A DNA stretch of 64,000 bases from Ziziphus jujuba. Its lineage: Eukaryota; Streptophyta; Magnoliopsida; Rosales; Rhamnaceae. The translations under genes were made by a program, and so were the position numbers. Shown here in pieces: positions 34,230 through 46,258 of this stretch. The notes under the pieces were generated by a model that worked only from the letters and a program-made list of their open reading frames with translations, did no database searches and was not told where the DNA came from. The stretch covers positions 18,577,501-18,641,500 of the forward strand of contig NC_083389.1 of assembly GCF_031755915.1 (NCBI RefSeq). Reading direction: 5' to 3'. The stretch's first letter is position 1. Every line of letters starts with the position of its first letter.

Positions 34230-37200
34230 TAAAGAGATTTTAAACTGCAAAAAAACTCTTGACATTGTTGGGTTTTTCTCTCTTTGTTCTTTATTGTTTT
34301 TGTGTTTTCTGTGGCCAAGTGGGTTTCTTTGAGACCTTTCTCATTTTCCATGGCTGAGATTTTGAGTTCCTTACATCTTTATTAGCAGTAACCCACCCTT
34401 TTAGGCAATTTTTCCTCATCTCAATACTTTTTAATTTTCCATTTTTGTATCCTTTAGCTGGCAGTTCCTTACCTTCAAAACGTATACATATATTGAGAAA
34501 AACATGAGGAAGTTCTACATAAACCGTGTGCTTACCAACTTTTTGTTTCATGGCCTATCTATTTGCCATTGCCTTGGCTTTTTAGGAATTTTGGTTTCTC
34601 TTTGACCTCCTTTGTGAGAGAATGTGAAATTTTATTTTTTTCAAATATATTTCAAAATTACAAAAAATAATTATGATTGTCCAGTCTCTACCTAACAAAA
34701 TACGTCAAACTCCACTCGTATTAATGCATAAATTAAAAAAGCCAAATTTACAATATGGCCAAGACTAAAAGTTGGCAATGAGTTGGATTTGACCCCATAC
34801 ATATTTTCTAGAGTCTGCTTTAAAAAATTTACTTGTTTAGATTTTTTTTTTCCCCATTATTTTAGTACTTTTTCATATAATGTTTTCTTTTGTGTCACTT
34901 TTAGAAAAGATGGAAATCTATTTCCGAGTTTAATTTCTATTAGTTTCTTTTGGAAATAATTTTAGTAAGGTGGAAAAAAAAAAGTACTGCACTTTTTTTT
35001 TTTTTCCTATAAAAGAGTTAAAAGTTTCTTAAATTACTTTATGTGTTTTTCTTTCATTTATTTTTTAAATTTTTATTGTTGATGGTAGAAATTAAAAATA
35101 TTCCTTCCTATTTTTTCTCCTATTTTTCCATGCTAGTTTCCAAGCTCCACATAAATAGAAATAAGACAGATATAAAAATGATACTATCTTTCTATTTATT
35201 ATTATTATTATTTTTTTAGGTAATTATTTATAGAAGTGACCAATGAGCAAGTTATGTTTGACTTGCCCTTATACCCATGGCCCAATTGATACTCTTCATT
35301 TCTCATTAACTACTTCTGAAAAGAATGTAGCTGTATCTTTAATTCAGTATTAATCTCTGAAAGTGCCCCCACTTACAATGATGAGAGTTTTCTTTAAATT
35401 TTAAAAAAAAGAGGGGAAAAAATCAGTTTTCAGCATTCATTTTGCACATTTATGTTTTTGGTTTTCCTTCTTTGTTAAATTGCGATGTCAAACATACATG
35501 AATAATAAATGTTTTTTTTTTTTTAAGTCACAATTTGAAGGTATATTTTTAAGGATTTCACCATTGAATCAAATCTACTAAGTATATTGTTTAGGAGTGA
35601 ATAAAAATGCTTTACATATTTAATGTCAAATTAAAATGCTAAAACAACCTTTAAATGGTTTTGTTATTGGAAAATCATTTATTTGATAAAGAAACATTAA
35701 TTTTATGATCTTGAAAAATCAATTGAGGTAATTTTTAAAATCACTCTGAAACATACCCTAATATTTTTTATTATTTAACTTAAAATTCAATTGCCATAAA
35801 CCAATTGAATTATTTCAATTGAAGTATTTAGAAACAAAAATGTGAGATTTATTTTATTTTGAGTTAGAGCCTATTCCCCAAAATAAGACACATTTTAGAA
35901 AAAAAAAAAAAATTGAAAACCATAAACCAAAAACATAAATATTATCAAATGAGCACTTGAATACTTGAATTTCATTTTCATTTCTAAACCTCGCCGATAA
36001 CAAAACAAATTATAAAACTTTTTTCCAAAATGTTGACATTCTAACCTAATTCAAGAAGTATACAGGTTTACAGTATCATGTCAGCATGGGGTTGGATCAC
36101 TTAAACTGTAGCTAGCTACACGTTGTTACGACATGTTTTGTTATTATTGTTTTTGCATGTCATGCTTGTTGTCGTTTGGCCAGTTGCCCAACGCTTTTGC
36201 CATGCACTAGAAAATTATGGGTTTTGATTTCTGTCATCACGAGGACCAACCGAAATTCTTTTGGGTACACGCACAGAGACACCAATATTTGGGGCAAACA
36301 CATGCATGTTCATCAACTTGCCTTCATTACGAGGACCATCCGATCCACTGCCTAAAAAGAAAACATGTCCACTGTTGTCCATTAAATGGTGGTCTGGTTT
36401 GGACCAAAGCCTGGTTACAACAATTTCATAGATAGGAAGGTGTTTATTATAGCGCCTAATGCCAAAGCTTACATTTTTAAGCCTTATTTGGGATGTTAAA
36501 CAACACCTATTTAGAGTATTTTTAATTGCAAATGTTAATTTTAAAATTTAGCGTGGATATGAATTTTTTTAATGATACATGTCAATATTAATGTTAAATA
36601 TTAACAATGACTTTTCAATGATAAATATTAAAAAATAATATTGCCAAGTTATAATTGTGATCACTTTTTAACCACCACAAGCAAAATATAACATTTATTA
36701 AAAAGTGGTTATGAGCCCCGTACTTTTACTGTTGTGGAGCCCAATGCTCAAAAATAGCACTGCCAAATTAGATGTCAAATTTGTGAGTGGTAGCTATTGC
36801 AAGTTTGGATAAAGCAACTTTTCTAGAAATTGCAAAAAGAACTTTACAGTTTTGCCTAAGAAAAATTTCAAATAATTACTTCAATTCAATATATTCCAAT
36901 ATCTCAAATAGGTTAAGGATTTACCGATTACAACTTATTTCATTTATAAGAATAAGTACAAAATATATATATATATATATATAATGATATTTAGGTGAGA
37001 ATATTTTTAACTTTTTAAGTTAGAAATAAGTGAGCATAATTATTTAAAGTTCTTCGATTATATGTATTTAGGTGATATATTTGATTTAACATATTTGACA
37101 TATTTATGTGATATATTTAAATAATCAAGCTCATTTAGTCTCAACTTTTTAAATTGAAAATATCCTTATATGAGCTGGACGTTATAGATATCATGACTAA

Positions 37201-38240
37201 TAAGTAGTGGCAAAAACTACTTATTCATCATCTAGAATCCCATAATCTAGTATTTTCAATATAAAAAATTAATCCACTTAATGTGCCTTAAAACATTGCT
37301 TACTGAAATAATAATATGTACGTTTTTTTTTTATCTAAGTTATCATAAGCTTTTGCCAAGTAAATTATCTACTATCATGATAAATAGGTTATAAAGGATA
37401 TGGATTTTTGTCTTTTAAGAACAACTCAATTGATAATAACTAGTTATAACAATCTTATATTTGAGTTCGTGATAAAATTCTCCATCCCAATTTATCAACA
37501 AATATATTGTGTGTATATATATATATATATATATGGTCCTTTTCATTGAAAAAGGGAAGGAAATCAAAAATAAGAAAAAAATAATAAGGAAGAAGAAGAA
37601 ACATATGGACCTCATTTTTCTTAAGAATGTTAGGGCAACCAAATTTGTTTGTTATATTTTCAATACCAAATGATACTCCACCTAGGATGCAATGTGATAC
37701 TTGTATTCCTATTAGATGGACTAGATCAGCTGTTGGTTTTGCTAAATTAAATTGCAATGAAGCTAAAGATGAGTTCTATTTTTCAAAAATTATTTAAATA
37801 TAAGTTATAAAATCTATTCTTTTAGCCAATGGAATAAGACAACAAAGTATAATCAAATTAAAAGAGTTCACTAATAAAATAATTAAATAATTTATTAATT
37901 AAGAATAACTAGAAAATGAAGAAATCCAAATAGTTCCTATAAATATTAACTAAATTAAATATTCGATAAATTTTTTTAATGGAAATATCAAGTAATAAAT
38001 ATAAAAATACGGAAACTTTTCACTAATCACTTCTTTTGAAAGTTATCAAAATTCACTTAATATACAATTACAGTAATATATAATAATTAATTTAATTAAG
38101 TCTATAATTTTAATAATGTCTTATTTTTGACCAATATAGTTTATCATTTAGAATAGTAAATCCTTAAAAAAAATTAAATAATATGGTATATATATAAGTT
38201 AATTCTTTAATTAGGGAGCCAAATATATATTTAAATAGTT
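34230..38240. other. AT-rich intergenic region
   Basis: Several chance frames occur, none recognised. A small GC-balanced patch at 36210-36430 repeats ACGAGGACCAACCGA / ACGAGGACCATCCGA about 87 bases apart but resembles no family known to me. (TA)n runs occur near 36963 and 37512. No gene is supported. Confidence 0.5.
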
Positions 38241-38257
38241 ATTGGGTTGCATGTATT

Positions 38258-38720
38258 GTGCTCCTGAGAGTCAAAAGTGGATCAAAAGCCAAGGGTAAAT
38301 CAAGTGGGAAAGTTGAGAAGGAATGGTGGATAATTATATGGAAGATGAATTTAACAAACAAAATTACAATGTTTATGTGGAGGGTTTGTGGAGATATTAT
38401 TCCAAGTGCAAAAAATTTGGTCAAGAGGTGTGTTCTTAATAATTTGTTATGTTGTCTTTTTAAGCTTGAGGAGGAGTCCTTGCTACATGCTCTTTGGTAT
38501 TGTAATGAGGATAGGAAGGTGTGGAAGAAATTAGATATGCTTGGAGAACTGTTTCATCTAAAAGTAAGTTCTTTTGTTGGCATTGTTCATTGGGTGATGG
38601 AGCCTCTGTCGGTCTTCATGGTGGACTGGTTTGCTTACATTAGCTGGGCTCTTCGGAATTGATGAAATTAATTGTGGCAATACTTTAATTCGTAAATGGA
38701 TTATTATTCTTAAATTATAT
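38258..38720 (+). pseudogene. LINE-type zf-RVT fragment
   Basis: The frame reads EWWIIIWKMNLTNKITMFMW, then LEEESLLHALWYC and, in another frame, SWALRN near the stop. This is the pattern of the reverse-transcriptase zinc-binding domain (zf-RVT) found downstream of non-LTR retrotransposon reverse transcriptases in plants, including the HALW-C part of the finger. Only this 3' domain remains; no reverse transcriptase, endonuclease or poly-A tail is seen. It is a truncated relic. Confidence 0.7.
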
Positions 38721-38739
38721 CGCATTTGTAAATTAATTT

Positions 38740-39930
38740 ATAATTTATTATTATTATTCTTATTATTTTTTACAAATTCATGCGTAAATTCATCAAAATG
38801 TTATACCGTTGGTCTTCAATCTCATTTCAGTTAGAAATGAACCATGAAGCTCATACGTGATGCATAATTTCAAAGGTAAAATATGTCTTTTTACATTTTG
38901 CCAATCAACTAACCATTTTTTTTTTTTTTTATCTCTCTCTTCTATTGGATAATATTCCATCAGTATTGATAATAGTTATAGATAATAAATAAAATAATAA
39001 TAATAATAACAATAAAGAATTATTTTTTGTGGTGAAAAAAAATTTAAACGATATTTTGTTAATTTTTCATAAAATGGTAGCTTTAACATAAAAGAATTAT
39101 ATAAAGCAAAAAAATATTTTTGTTAAGAAAATGTGTATCTAACAAAAGTTCTTAACGAATAGAAAAAATAAAATAAAATTTTTTTTTAAATAAAAAACAT
39201 GCAAATTGAAGAATTGTTGCAGTCATAACGGTAGAATCTCACCACCATTAACCTACTTGCACCACTCGGACCTCTAAATCAGTCCCTCGCCATCACCGTC
39301 TTTAAACTATTCCATTATCACTCTCTCTTTCTCTCCTCCCTTTTTTTTCTAATATTTTGTTACCGACCCATTACTTTTCGATTTGAATTTATTCAACAAA
39401 GGATCGATTTAACCAAATAGAAGCTTGATGAATCTTGATAGAAAGGCAATAAAGGCAGAAAAATAGGCGAGATGGGGTTGGAGGATGTGCTTGGGAGGAG
39501 GTTTCTTTGGTGGGTTTGGATGAGGAGATCTAGAGAGGAAAACCATGAAAGTCTGGGTTTTTTTAATGGATTTCTGAGGAGGATATCTGATATGGTGCAA
39601 AGGATTTTATGGAGCTTGGAGAAGAGATCTCCTATTTTTATGGGTAATTTGATTTCTATGGGGATGGAAGATCTAATCTGGGTAGATAATTTATTTATTT
39701 TTTTCCTTTTTTTCATGGATTTCTATGGAGTAGAATGATGGTGTGATTTTTTTTATTGTTTTTGTTGTATTTTTTTTTTTAATTGTTTTGGGTATGGGAT
39801 TTTGGGTATAATGATGTTGGATTGCAATTTTGTTTTTATAAAAATGATTGATTTTGTTGTTTTTAGATATGCACAGTTGTGGGAGGACAAGTCCTTGGCA
39901 ATTTGTATTTGAGGTCTTCACTTTTGCTTT

Positions 39931-39973
<43 letters not shown>

Positions 39974-41205
39974 GTTGAACGCTTTTTTTACATCCACATT
40001 TTTTTTTTTTAATGTGGTTGTTAATTCGTTGAATAATTTTTACTAAAAGAATGTGGAATTTGGTGTCCGTGGAAGATGACTGCAAGGATTTTTTACTTTT
40101 TAGTGTGAGGATGACTGGAGGAGGCATGGAGATAAAGAGAAAAAGAAGAAAATGAATGTGAAAAGATCATTATTGCCCTTCAAAATGCTTTTACCTGCTT
40201 TATGTGTTTTTTTTTTTTTGGAAAGAACCTGCTTTCTGTGTTTAACTGGCCAAATTAGACGCAATTTAATAAAAGGGCTAAAGGTGATACATTTGAACGA
40301 GTTTACGGATTAATTTGCGGAAAAAAAAAATTAGGATCAATTTGTAAAATAAGATGTAATTTAAGGACGTGTAATGATAATAATCTTTAATAAAATTTAA
40401 TATATATATATATATATATATTATTATTTGTACGTGACTTTCAAAATTTTTATTATTTTCAAAATCAATTTTTCACATTTTTTTTAGTAACTTAGCAAAC
40501 TTTATTGTTGAAAAAAAAAGAGTAGCATTAGTTTAATATAATAATAGATCTTGTCTGTAAGAGATTATTAATCCCACATGTTGAAAGATCTTCAAAAGAT
40601 TATTAGATAAAAGTTAGATAAGAAGATGATCTTTGTCCTATTCATAATGTTATGTTATTTTTGCAACATTCTTAGATAAACAGTGATACTACATGCACCA
40701 AAATAATTATTAAATAACCAAAATAATTATTAAATAACATATGTTTATATATTATTTATTGATATATTTATATAATTTAAATATAAATATTTTTTTAAAT
40801 AAATAAAAAAATAAATTAATTAATTAGTACTTATATCATTTGATTTCGGCTTATTATTTGATAAATAAATTTAGTTAATATTTTGAAAACTTTAATATTA
40901 TTGTAAGCTAAATAAATCACAATTTGTTTTAGTTAATTAAACTTTTATACTTTCTAATTTAAAATTTTACAATATAAATGCTTGATTTTAAAATCCATGG
41001 TATTGAATTTTCTTTTTTTGATTTGGTGCCCGTTGATTCATTGCAATCTGATACTGAGAATGGGATTGATATGATGTGAATCGTTTAATATGAACCATGA
41101 AATAATGTTAATAAAATTTTGTATTTTAGAACTATGTATTATGTTGGTTGCTATAAATATGAAATCAAGTATTGAAGGTAATAACTAAAGAAATAAGATT
41201 GGACT
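38740..41205. other. AT-rich spacer with one transcript-like patch
   Basis: Mostly A/T, with long T-runs (notably about 33 T at 39940-39972), an (AATA) run near 38990 and (TA)n near 40400. The exception is a GC-balanced patch at 39230-39740, described separately. Confidence 0.5.
39472..39738 (+). CDS. Small open frame of unknown nature
   Basis: An 88-residue frame starts MGLEDVLGRRFLWWVWMRR and ends in a hydrophobic stretch (LFIFFLFFMDF). A C-rich, CT-rich leader-like stretch (39235-39350) lies just upstream, and the patch is distinctly less AT-rich than its surroundings. The opposite strand is also open for 107 residues, so a coding claim is weak. It could be a short gene, a noncoding transcript or a dead gene fragment. 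No homologue comes to mind. Confidence 0.2.
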   Translation: MGLEDVLGRRFLWWVWMRRSREENHESLGFFNGFLRRISDMVQRILWSLEKRSPIFMGNLISMGMEDLIWVDNLFIFFLFFMDFYGVE

Positions 41206-41213
41206 GACGTGCA

Positions 41214-41899
41214 TATACCTGGCAATTCGAGTTGGTGGGTCGTGTTCGTGTCAACCCGTTTAATAATAGTGTCAAAAATGCCTAAACCGAACACGACCCA
41301 TTTATTAATCATGTTAGGTACCTAAAACACTAACCCAATCTGTTTATAAACAGATCAACACGACACGACCCGTTTAACACGATTATTTTAACGGGTCGTG
41401 TTGACCTATTAACCCGTTAACCTGAAATTGACCTATTAACCCGAAAACTAACCTATTAACCCGTTAATCCGAAAATTAACCTATTAACCAGAAATTTTTT
41501 TATTATTATTTTTATTTTTATGTTTTTGTTTTATTAAAGATGTATTTTTTGTTTTTAAAAAATTAGTAATAGAAAATTATTTTTATAAAATTTTTAATTT
41601 ATAATATTTTTTAGTTATTAAATATTATATTAGTGATAAAATATTAATTTAAAATTAAATTTAAATGGGTTGTAATAGATATATAATCGTGTCGGGTTGA
41701 AACTGACACGTTTAATAAATGGGTCGTAACGGGTCAATTTCGAGTTAAACAGGTCAACCCGAAAATGACACGATTAATAATCGTGTTAAACGGGTTGACC
41801 CGATTATGACCCGAACCCATTTATAATAAACCCAAACCCATTTATTCCGTGTCGTTTTCGAATTGTATCGCCGTGTCATGATCCAAATTGCTAGGTCTG
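41214..41899. mobile_element. Non-autonomous hAT-type element (686 bp)
   Basis: The ends are TATACCTGGCAATTCGAG and, reversed, CAGACCTAGCAATTTGGA, an imperfect inverted terminus. They are flanked by an exact 8-bp duplication, GACGTGCA, at 41206-41213 and 41900-41907. The interior is rich in ACGGGTCGTGTT / AACCCG text and has repeated ACCTATTAACCCG units at 41405-41490. No coding frame is present. The 8-bp duplication and CAG-type end argue for hAT. Confidence 0.75.
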
Positions 41900-41907
41900 G
41901 ACGTGCA

Positions 41908-43800
41908 CCATATAAAACAGAGGATTGAGTAGGTGTTAAAATTGTAAATTGAAATTAAAAGATAAGAAAGTGTAATTAACAATTTTTTTGGGGGTAATAA
42001 AATCACTAAGTAAAATAACTAAGTACGGATAAAAAATGGATGCAGCCAAGTTTTGTGGTGGGTCTGAAGCTCCTCACTTTTATGTCACTTATTATTATTA
42101 TTATTATTTGTAAGACACCTTTTATGTCAAAAAAATGAAATGGTTCTTATTGTCCTTTTAGGCTTTGCTAGCTTGAAATTGACAATGACAAATTCCCATC
42201 TTTTCACCAGGCAGGAAGGCAATGTGCAATGTGAAATTCTCCTTTTGACAACCAAAGCTGAGAAAGCAAAATCTGACTTAGACCCATTCCTGTATTTGGG
42301 GAAATGCAAATACGTATTTATACCACTTTCTTTTGATTTGGTCGGTTTTTTGGGTTTCATATATTCTCACTTTCATTAGCTCAAAAGCTGTAATGTCAAC
42401 CTTGGTCTCGGTTGCATATATAATATACAACACTAAAGGCGATGTTTAAGGAGTATTTTTCGGTCGTTTTGGTCTTTTTGTAAAAGTTTTGGTTGTCTTT
42501 GAACGAATTGAAATTATAGGCTGCATTAAACATGTTTTTGGCTAATCAAATCCTAAGCAAACAAATGCAAAGCTCAAAGCCTCAAACTAAGCCAGTTGAT
42601 TCCTTTTGAAACACAAAATTTGGAGACAGATTGTAAGATCATTACACACTTAATTTTGTCTTCTCAAACCAATCACCAGATTTTTATTTTATTTTTTTAC
42701 TTACAAGATTAATCTTCCGCATAATCTATTTTTGTTTATTATACAGTCTAATAATGGAACCCTATTAATTCAATTTGATGAAACAAATTATGGATTTATC
42801 ATTGATGGAAAAAAAAGAAAAAAAAAAAGGATAATATCATAATGTGACAAATTATAGAAAATTTTTATTTTATTTAATATTCAAGCAATCTACAAATTTT
42901 AATTCCATCAAATTTATCTAGCTAGTTAGGGTCCGGAATTTGTTTTTCCTATCGAGTTAAGGAAAAAATGGGAAGTTTTTTTAGGTAAAGAAATTGATAT
43001 TTTGAGAAATTATTAACCCCCAGTTTTTTAAGTGCCTGGAAAACAATCTTATCGGGTCCATAGTTTTATTTATTTATTTATATATTGATCTGGTATCGGG
43101 TCCTTAACTTTGATGATAATTAGACATTTGAACTTAAGAAACCTAGGTTTTAGTTACTCACTTGCCTTTGGTGCTTGCTTTTAGATTTGTTATTTTATTT
43201 ATTTATTTTTTTCAAAACTTAGGTCTGTTAATTAAACCAAAGAAGTCTTATTCTCCTTCCTCTCCTTAAAAATAAAATAAAATAAATCTTAGATCCAAAG
43301 AAAGTCAAAAACCTTCCACATGCTTTTATATTTGTTTAGGATAAACAAAAGCAACTGGGTCTTTGCACATGCTCCTATATTTTCATTACCATGCAAAAAC
43401 GGTGTCAAAAAAAAAAGAGAAAAAAAATGCCAAATTCTAGCTTGGCCTAAAAGCCCAACCAAAAAACAAAAAAAAAAAAAAATCATATCCTACACAAAAA
43501 AACATTCACGAGAGCTACCTCAATTCTGACCCCATTTTCAACAAAAACTCAATTTACTGGTGCTGAAAAGCATATTTGGAAGCAAGTTTGGGGCCCAAAA
43601 CCAAAACATCAAATCCCACCCCACTTTCACATGCTATCTGTGAGTTAAAAGCAAAATTATTACATCCACAAAAATACATGTTCTTCTTCATCCTCTTCTT
43701 CTTACACTGCTAAATCATTAATATATATATATATATATATTCTTTTTTTGCATAAAACGTAATACATTAGTTTAGGTTTTGAGTATTCTATATTATCTAA
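41908..43800. other. AT-rich intergenic region
   Basis: Unrecognised short frames on both strands, poly-A and poly-T tracts, and (TA)n at about 43720-43740. No gene is supported. Confidence 0.5.
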
Positions 43801-43828
43801 AAGGAAAATTGATTTTCTTATCTGTGTT

Positions 43829-44959
43829 TTAAACTGGACCAACTCTAATCATTCTTCTGCTCTCCATTGTGCTCTGGATATTTTCTCTGGCATGTCTTAG
43901 TGTTTCAAGAACTTCTCTAACACTTTGATGGACTGGAACTGGTTTAACCTCAGCAGTCTGAGAGATCGAAGGCAAACTCACTGGAACTAGTGCAAGCGAG
44001 TTATCCACATTTTCTTCATTGTAATTCTCGTGCTCTGATACTGAAGATTTAAACTCTGAAGAGCTGAGATAAAATTGCAAAATAAATAAATAAATAAAAA
44101 TAAAAAGTTAGTAATTTTGATTAGCTCAGAAAGACCCAGATGAAAAACTACACAGATTTGAAGTTAAACACATTATAAATTAATTACCTGTTGTAATCAG
44201 GCTTCGAATCTTGAGATTTCTGAGATGGGTTTTGGCAGAATTCTTCAGGGAAAGAATTTTCTGAGCTGGAACTAGATTGGGAAGTAGAAGAAGTTGAGGG
44301 GTTTTCATGGTTTAAGTTAGATTTTGCGGTTTGTGAATCATTGTGGCTTGATTCTTGTGAAGCTACTGAGCCTGTAGCCTGGAATTTGGATTCAATTTCT
44401 TCTTCTCGATCATTTGGGGCTGAAGTACTACTTGTCGATTGGATGCAAGAAACTTTGGAGTTCTCGGAAGAACTTGAACGCTCTGTTGATGAAGAAGTCT
44501 TTAAAGATTCAAGCTTCTTCTTCATGAATTTAAGCTTCTTTTCAGCTTTGTTCCTTTGCTTGATTTCTTCTTTTAGAAGGTTTTCTAACTCCATCAACTG
44601 CAATAATACCCACGAATTTTTTTTTTTTTGATAAAAATGGTTCAAAACCTTCAATTAGGGAATTAGTATAATGTAGAAAAATTATATTGGCATACATACT
44701 TTCTTGGCCATTTTTTCTGAATCCTCTTTTGCAGTCCTTGAAGCTTGTCTCTCTGCTAGAAGTCTTCCTCTTAGGCACTCTACAGTTCTCACACCGTCAT
44801 CTCCTTCCATCTTCTTATCACTGAGACAAAACCCAAACGACATTTGGAATGTATAAATATATTTATGTATATATATATATATAGAGGGGGAGAGAGAGAG
44901 AGAGAGAGAAGAATAAAAACCCACCTCCATGTTCTGTCTTCTTGAGTACTGGCCAACAT
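43829..44959 (-). CDS. Plant-specific coiled-coil protein of unknown function
   Basis: Four exons (44959-44925, 44820-44700, 44597-44188, 44063-43829) give 266 residues. The start is set by the first exon: MLASTQEDRTW joins in frame to SDKKMEGDDGVRTVECLRGR. Residues 20-80 form a charged heptad-like helix (LLAERQASRTAKEDSEKMAK, then LENLLKEEIKQRNKAEKKLK), a likely coiled coil. A long Ser/Thr/Asn/Gln-rich disordered segment follows, and the conserved-looking C terminus reads VREVLETLRHARENIQSTME and RRMIRVGPV. I recall similar unnamed proteins across dicots but no assigned function. No signal peptide or membrane segment is seen. Confidence 0.8.
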
Positions 44960-45039
44960 TTTCTCTTCCTCTGGTTTTTTTCCTCTGCAGAAAATTCTTG
45001 GTCTTAATCTTGGTACTGCTCAAAATAAAAATCAAAACC

Positions 45040-46226
45040 CACTTTTCCAGATACTGAAGAGTTTCAGATCAGATGCATGAAATTTTCAAAATGTTGTACA
45101 AAAAATCAGACATCCAAGGGAATGCTTATATTCTCCTTTATTTTAAAAAATAGAGAATATTTGCTTGTGCAAAAACAAAAATTGCAACTCTGTCAATTTT
45201 TGAAAACCAAGACCAGAGGCTTTGGACTCTATCCGCTTGCAGTATCAGGTGGGTTTTAAACTTTATACCCATTGCCTGGAGACACTCACTTTGTTAATTG
45301 TACATTGGTGAAACTGTAATTTTCTTTCTTTTCTGGCAAAGTTTTAACTGCTTTTTTTTTTTTTTTTTAATATATATATATATATATTATAAACCTTAAT
45401 ATTGTATTACCTAAAATATTAATAATTATTAGGGTTTCATTTTTTTATTTCCTAAAGTTGAACTTTAAAGTACTTCATGCTTCATAAACCGCAATCGAAC
45501 ACTTTCGCCTTTTTTTTAGCTTGGAGGAGCCTTCAGAAGGAAGGCAGGCTCCACCTTGTCCGCCTAGAAATTCATCACAAGCTTCATTACTCATAGTTTC
45601 CATAACAAAATAAACATGAATTTTGATTGCTTTTTTTCTCTTTGTTTGGTAAATTATTTTAAATTAATAATTATTTAGTTTAATGGGAGCATAAGATAGT
45701 ACATGTAAAATAAAAAGGAGTTTATGACAAATATGACCAATCTAAGACAATAGGACTCAAAATCTAAGCTAATAGATGACAATCTGTTTTGCACTATAAT
45801 GTTTTTGAATTTCTTAGCCAAAAAAGCAAAACACTCTTTGAAGTTTGAATTATTCAATTTTGAAATAGTGGAATTATATTTCAAAATATAAGTTTTCAAT
45901 TTCACCGACCAGACAATGATAGAGCATGGATCAGATACTTGGAAATTACTGAACAGTGGACTATCAGTACAAATACAGAGTTCACGGACCATTATTTTAG
46001 AATTGAGCAAATTTAGACAAAGCATTTATTGATTTGCATGCGCTATAAAATGAAGTCAAGAGATCAAAAGAGTAGATTTAAAATTTGAAGTTTGAAGTTT
46101 GGAATTAATATTTTGAGGTAGCAACTTCTGGCAGTTGCTGTCACGTGATGGTCCTGAGTTGTCTTATCCCCACCTCAACGTTACCTTTAAGAATTGTAAT
46201 ATCTTTCTGCCTTCACATTTCAACCA

Positions 46227-46258
<32 letters not shown>

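Noticed and set aside
34291..34551. 86-residue Lys-rich frame on - upstream of the phosphatase
   Set aside because: It has no recognised domain, lies in an AT-rich promoter-side region, and its composition follows the local base bias.
36217..36435. 72-residue His/Cys-rich frame
   Set aside because: The His/Cys spacing fits no zinc finger I know, and the frame is short; an internal near-repeat explains part of its pattern.
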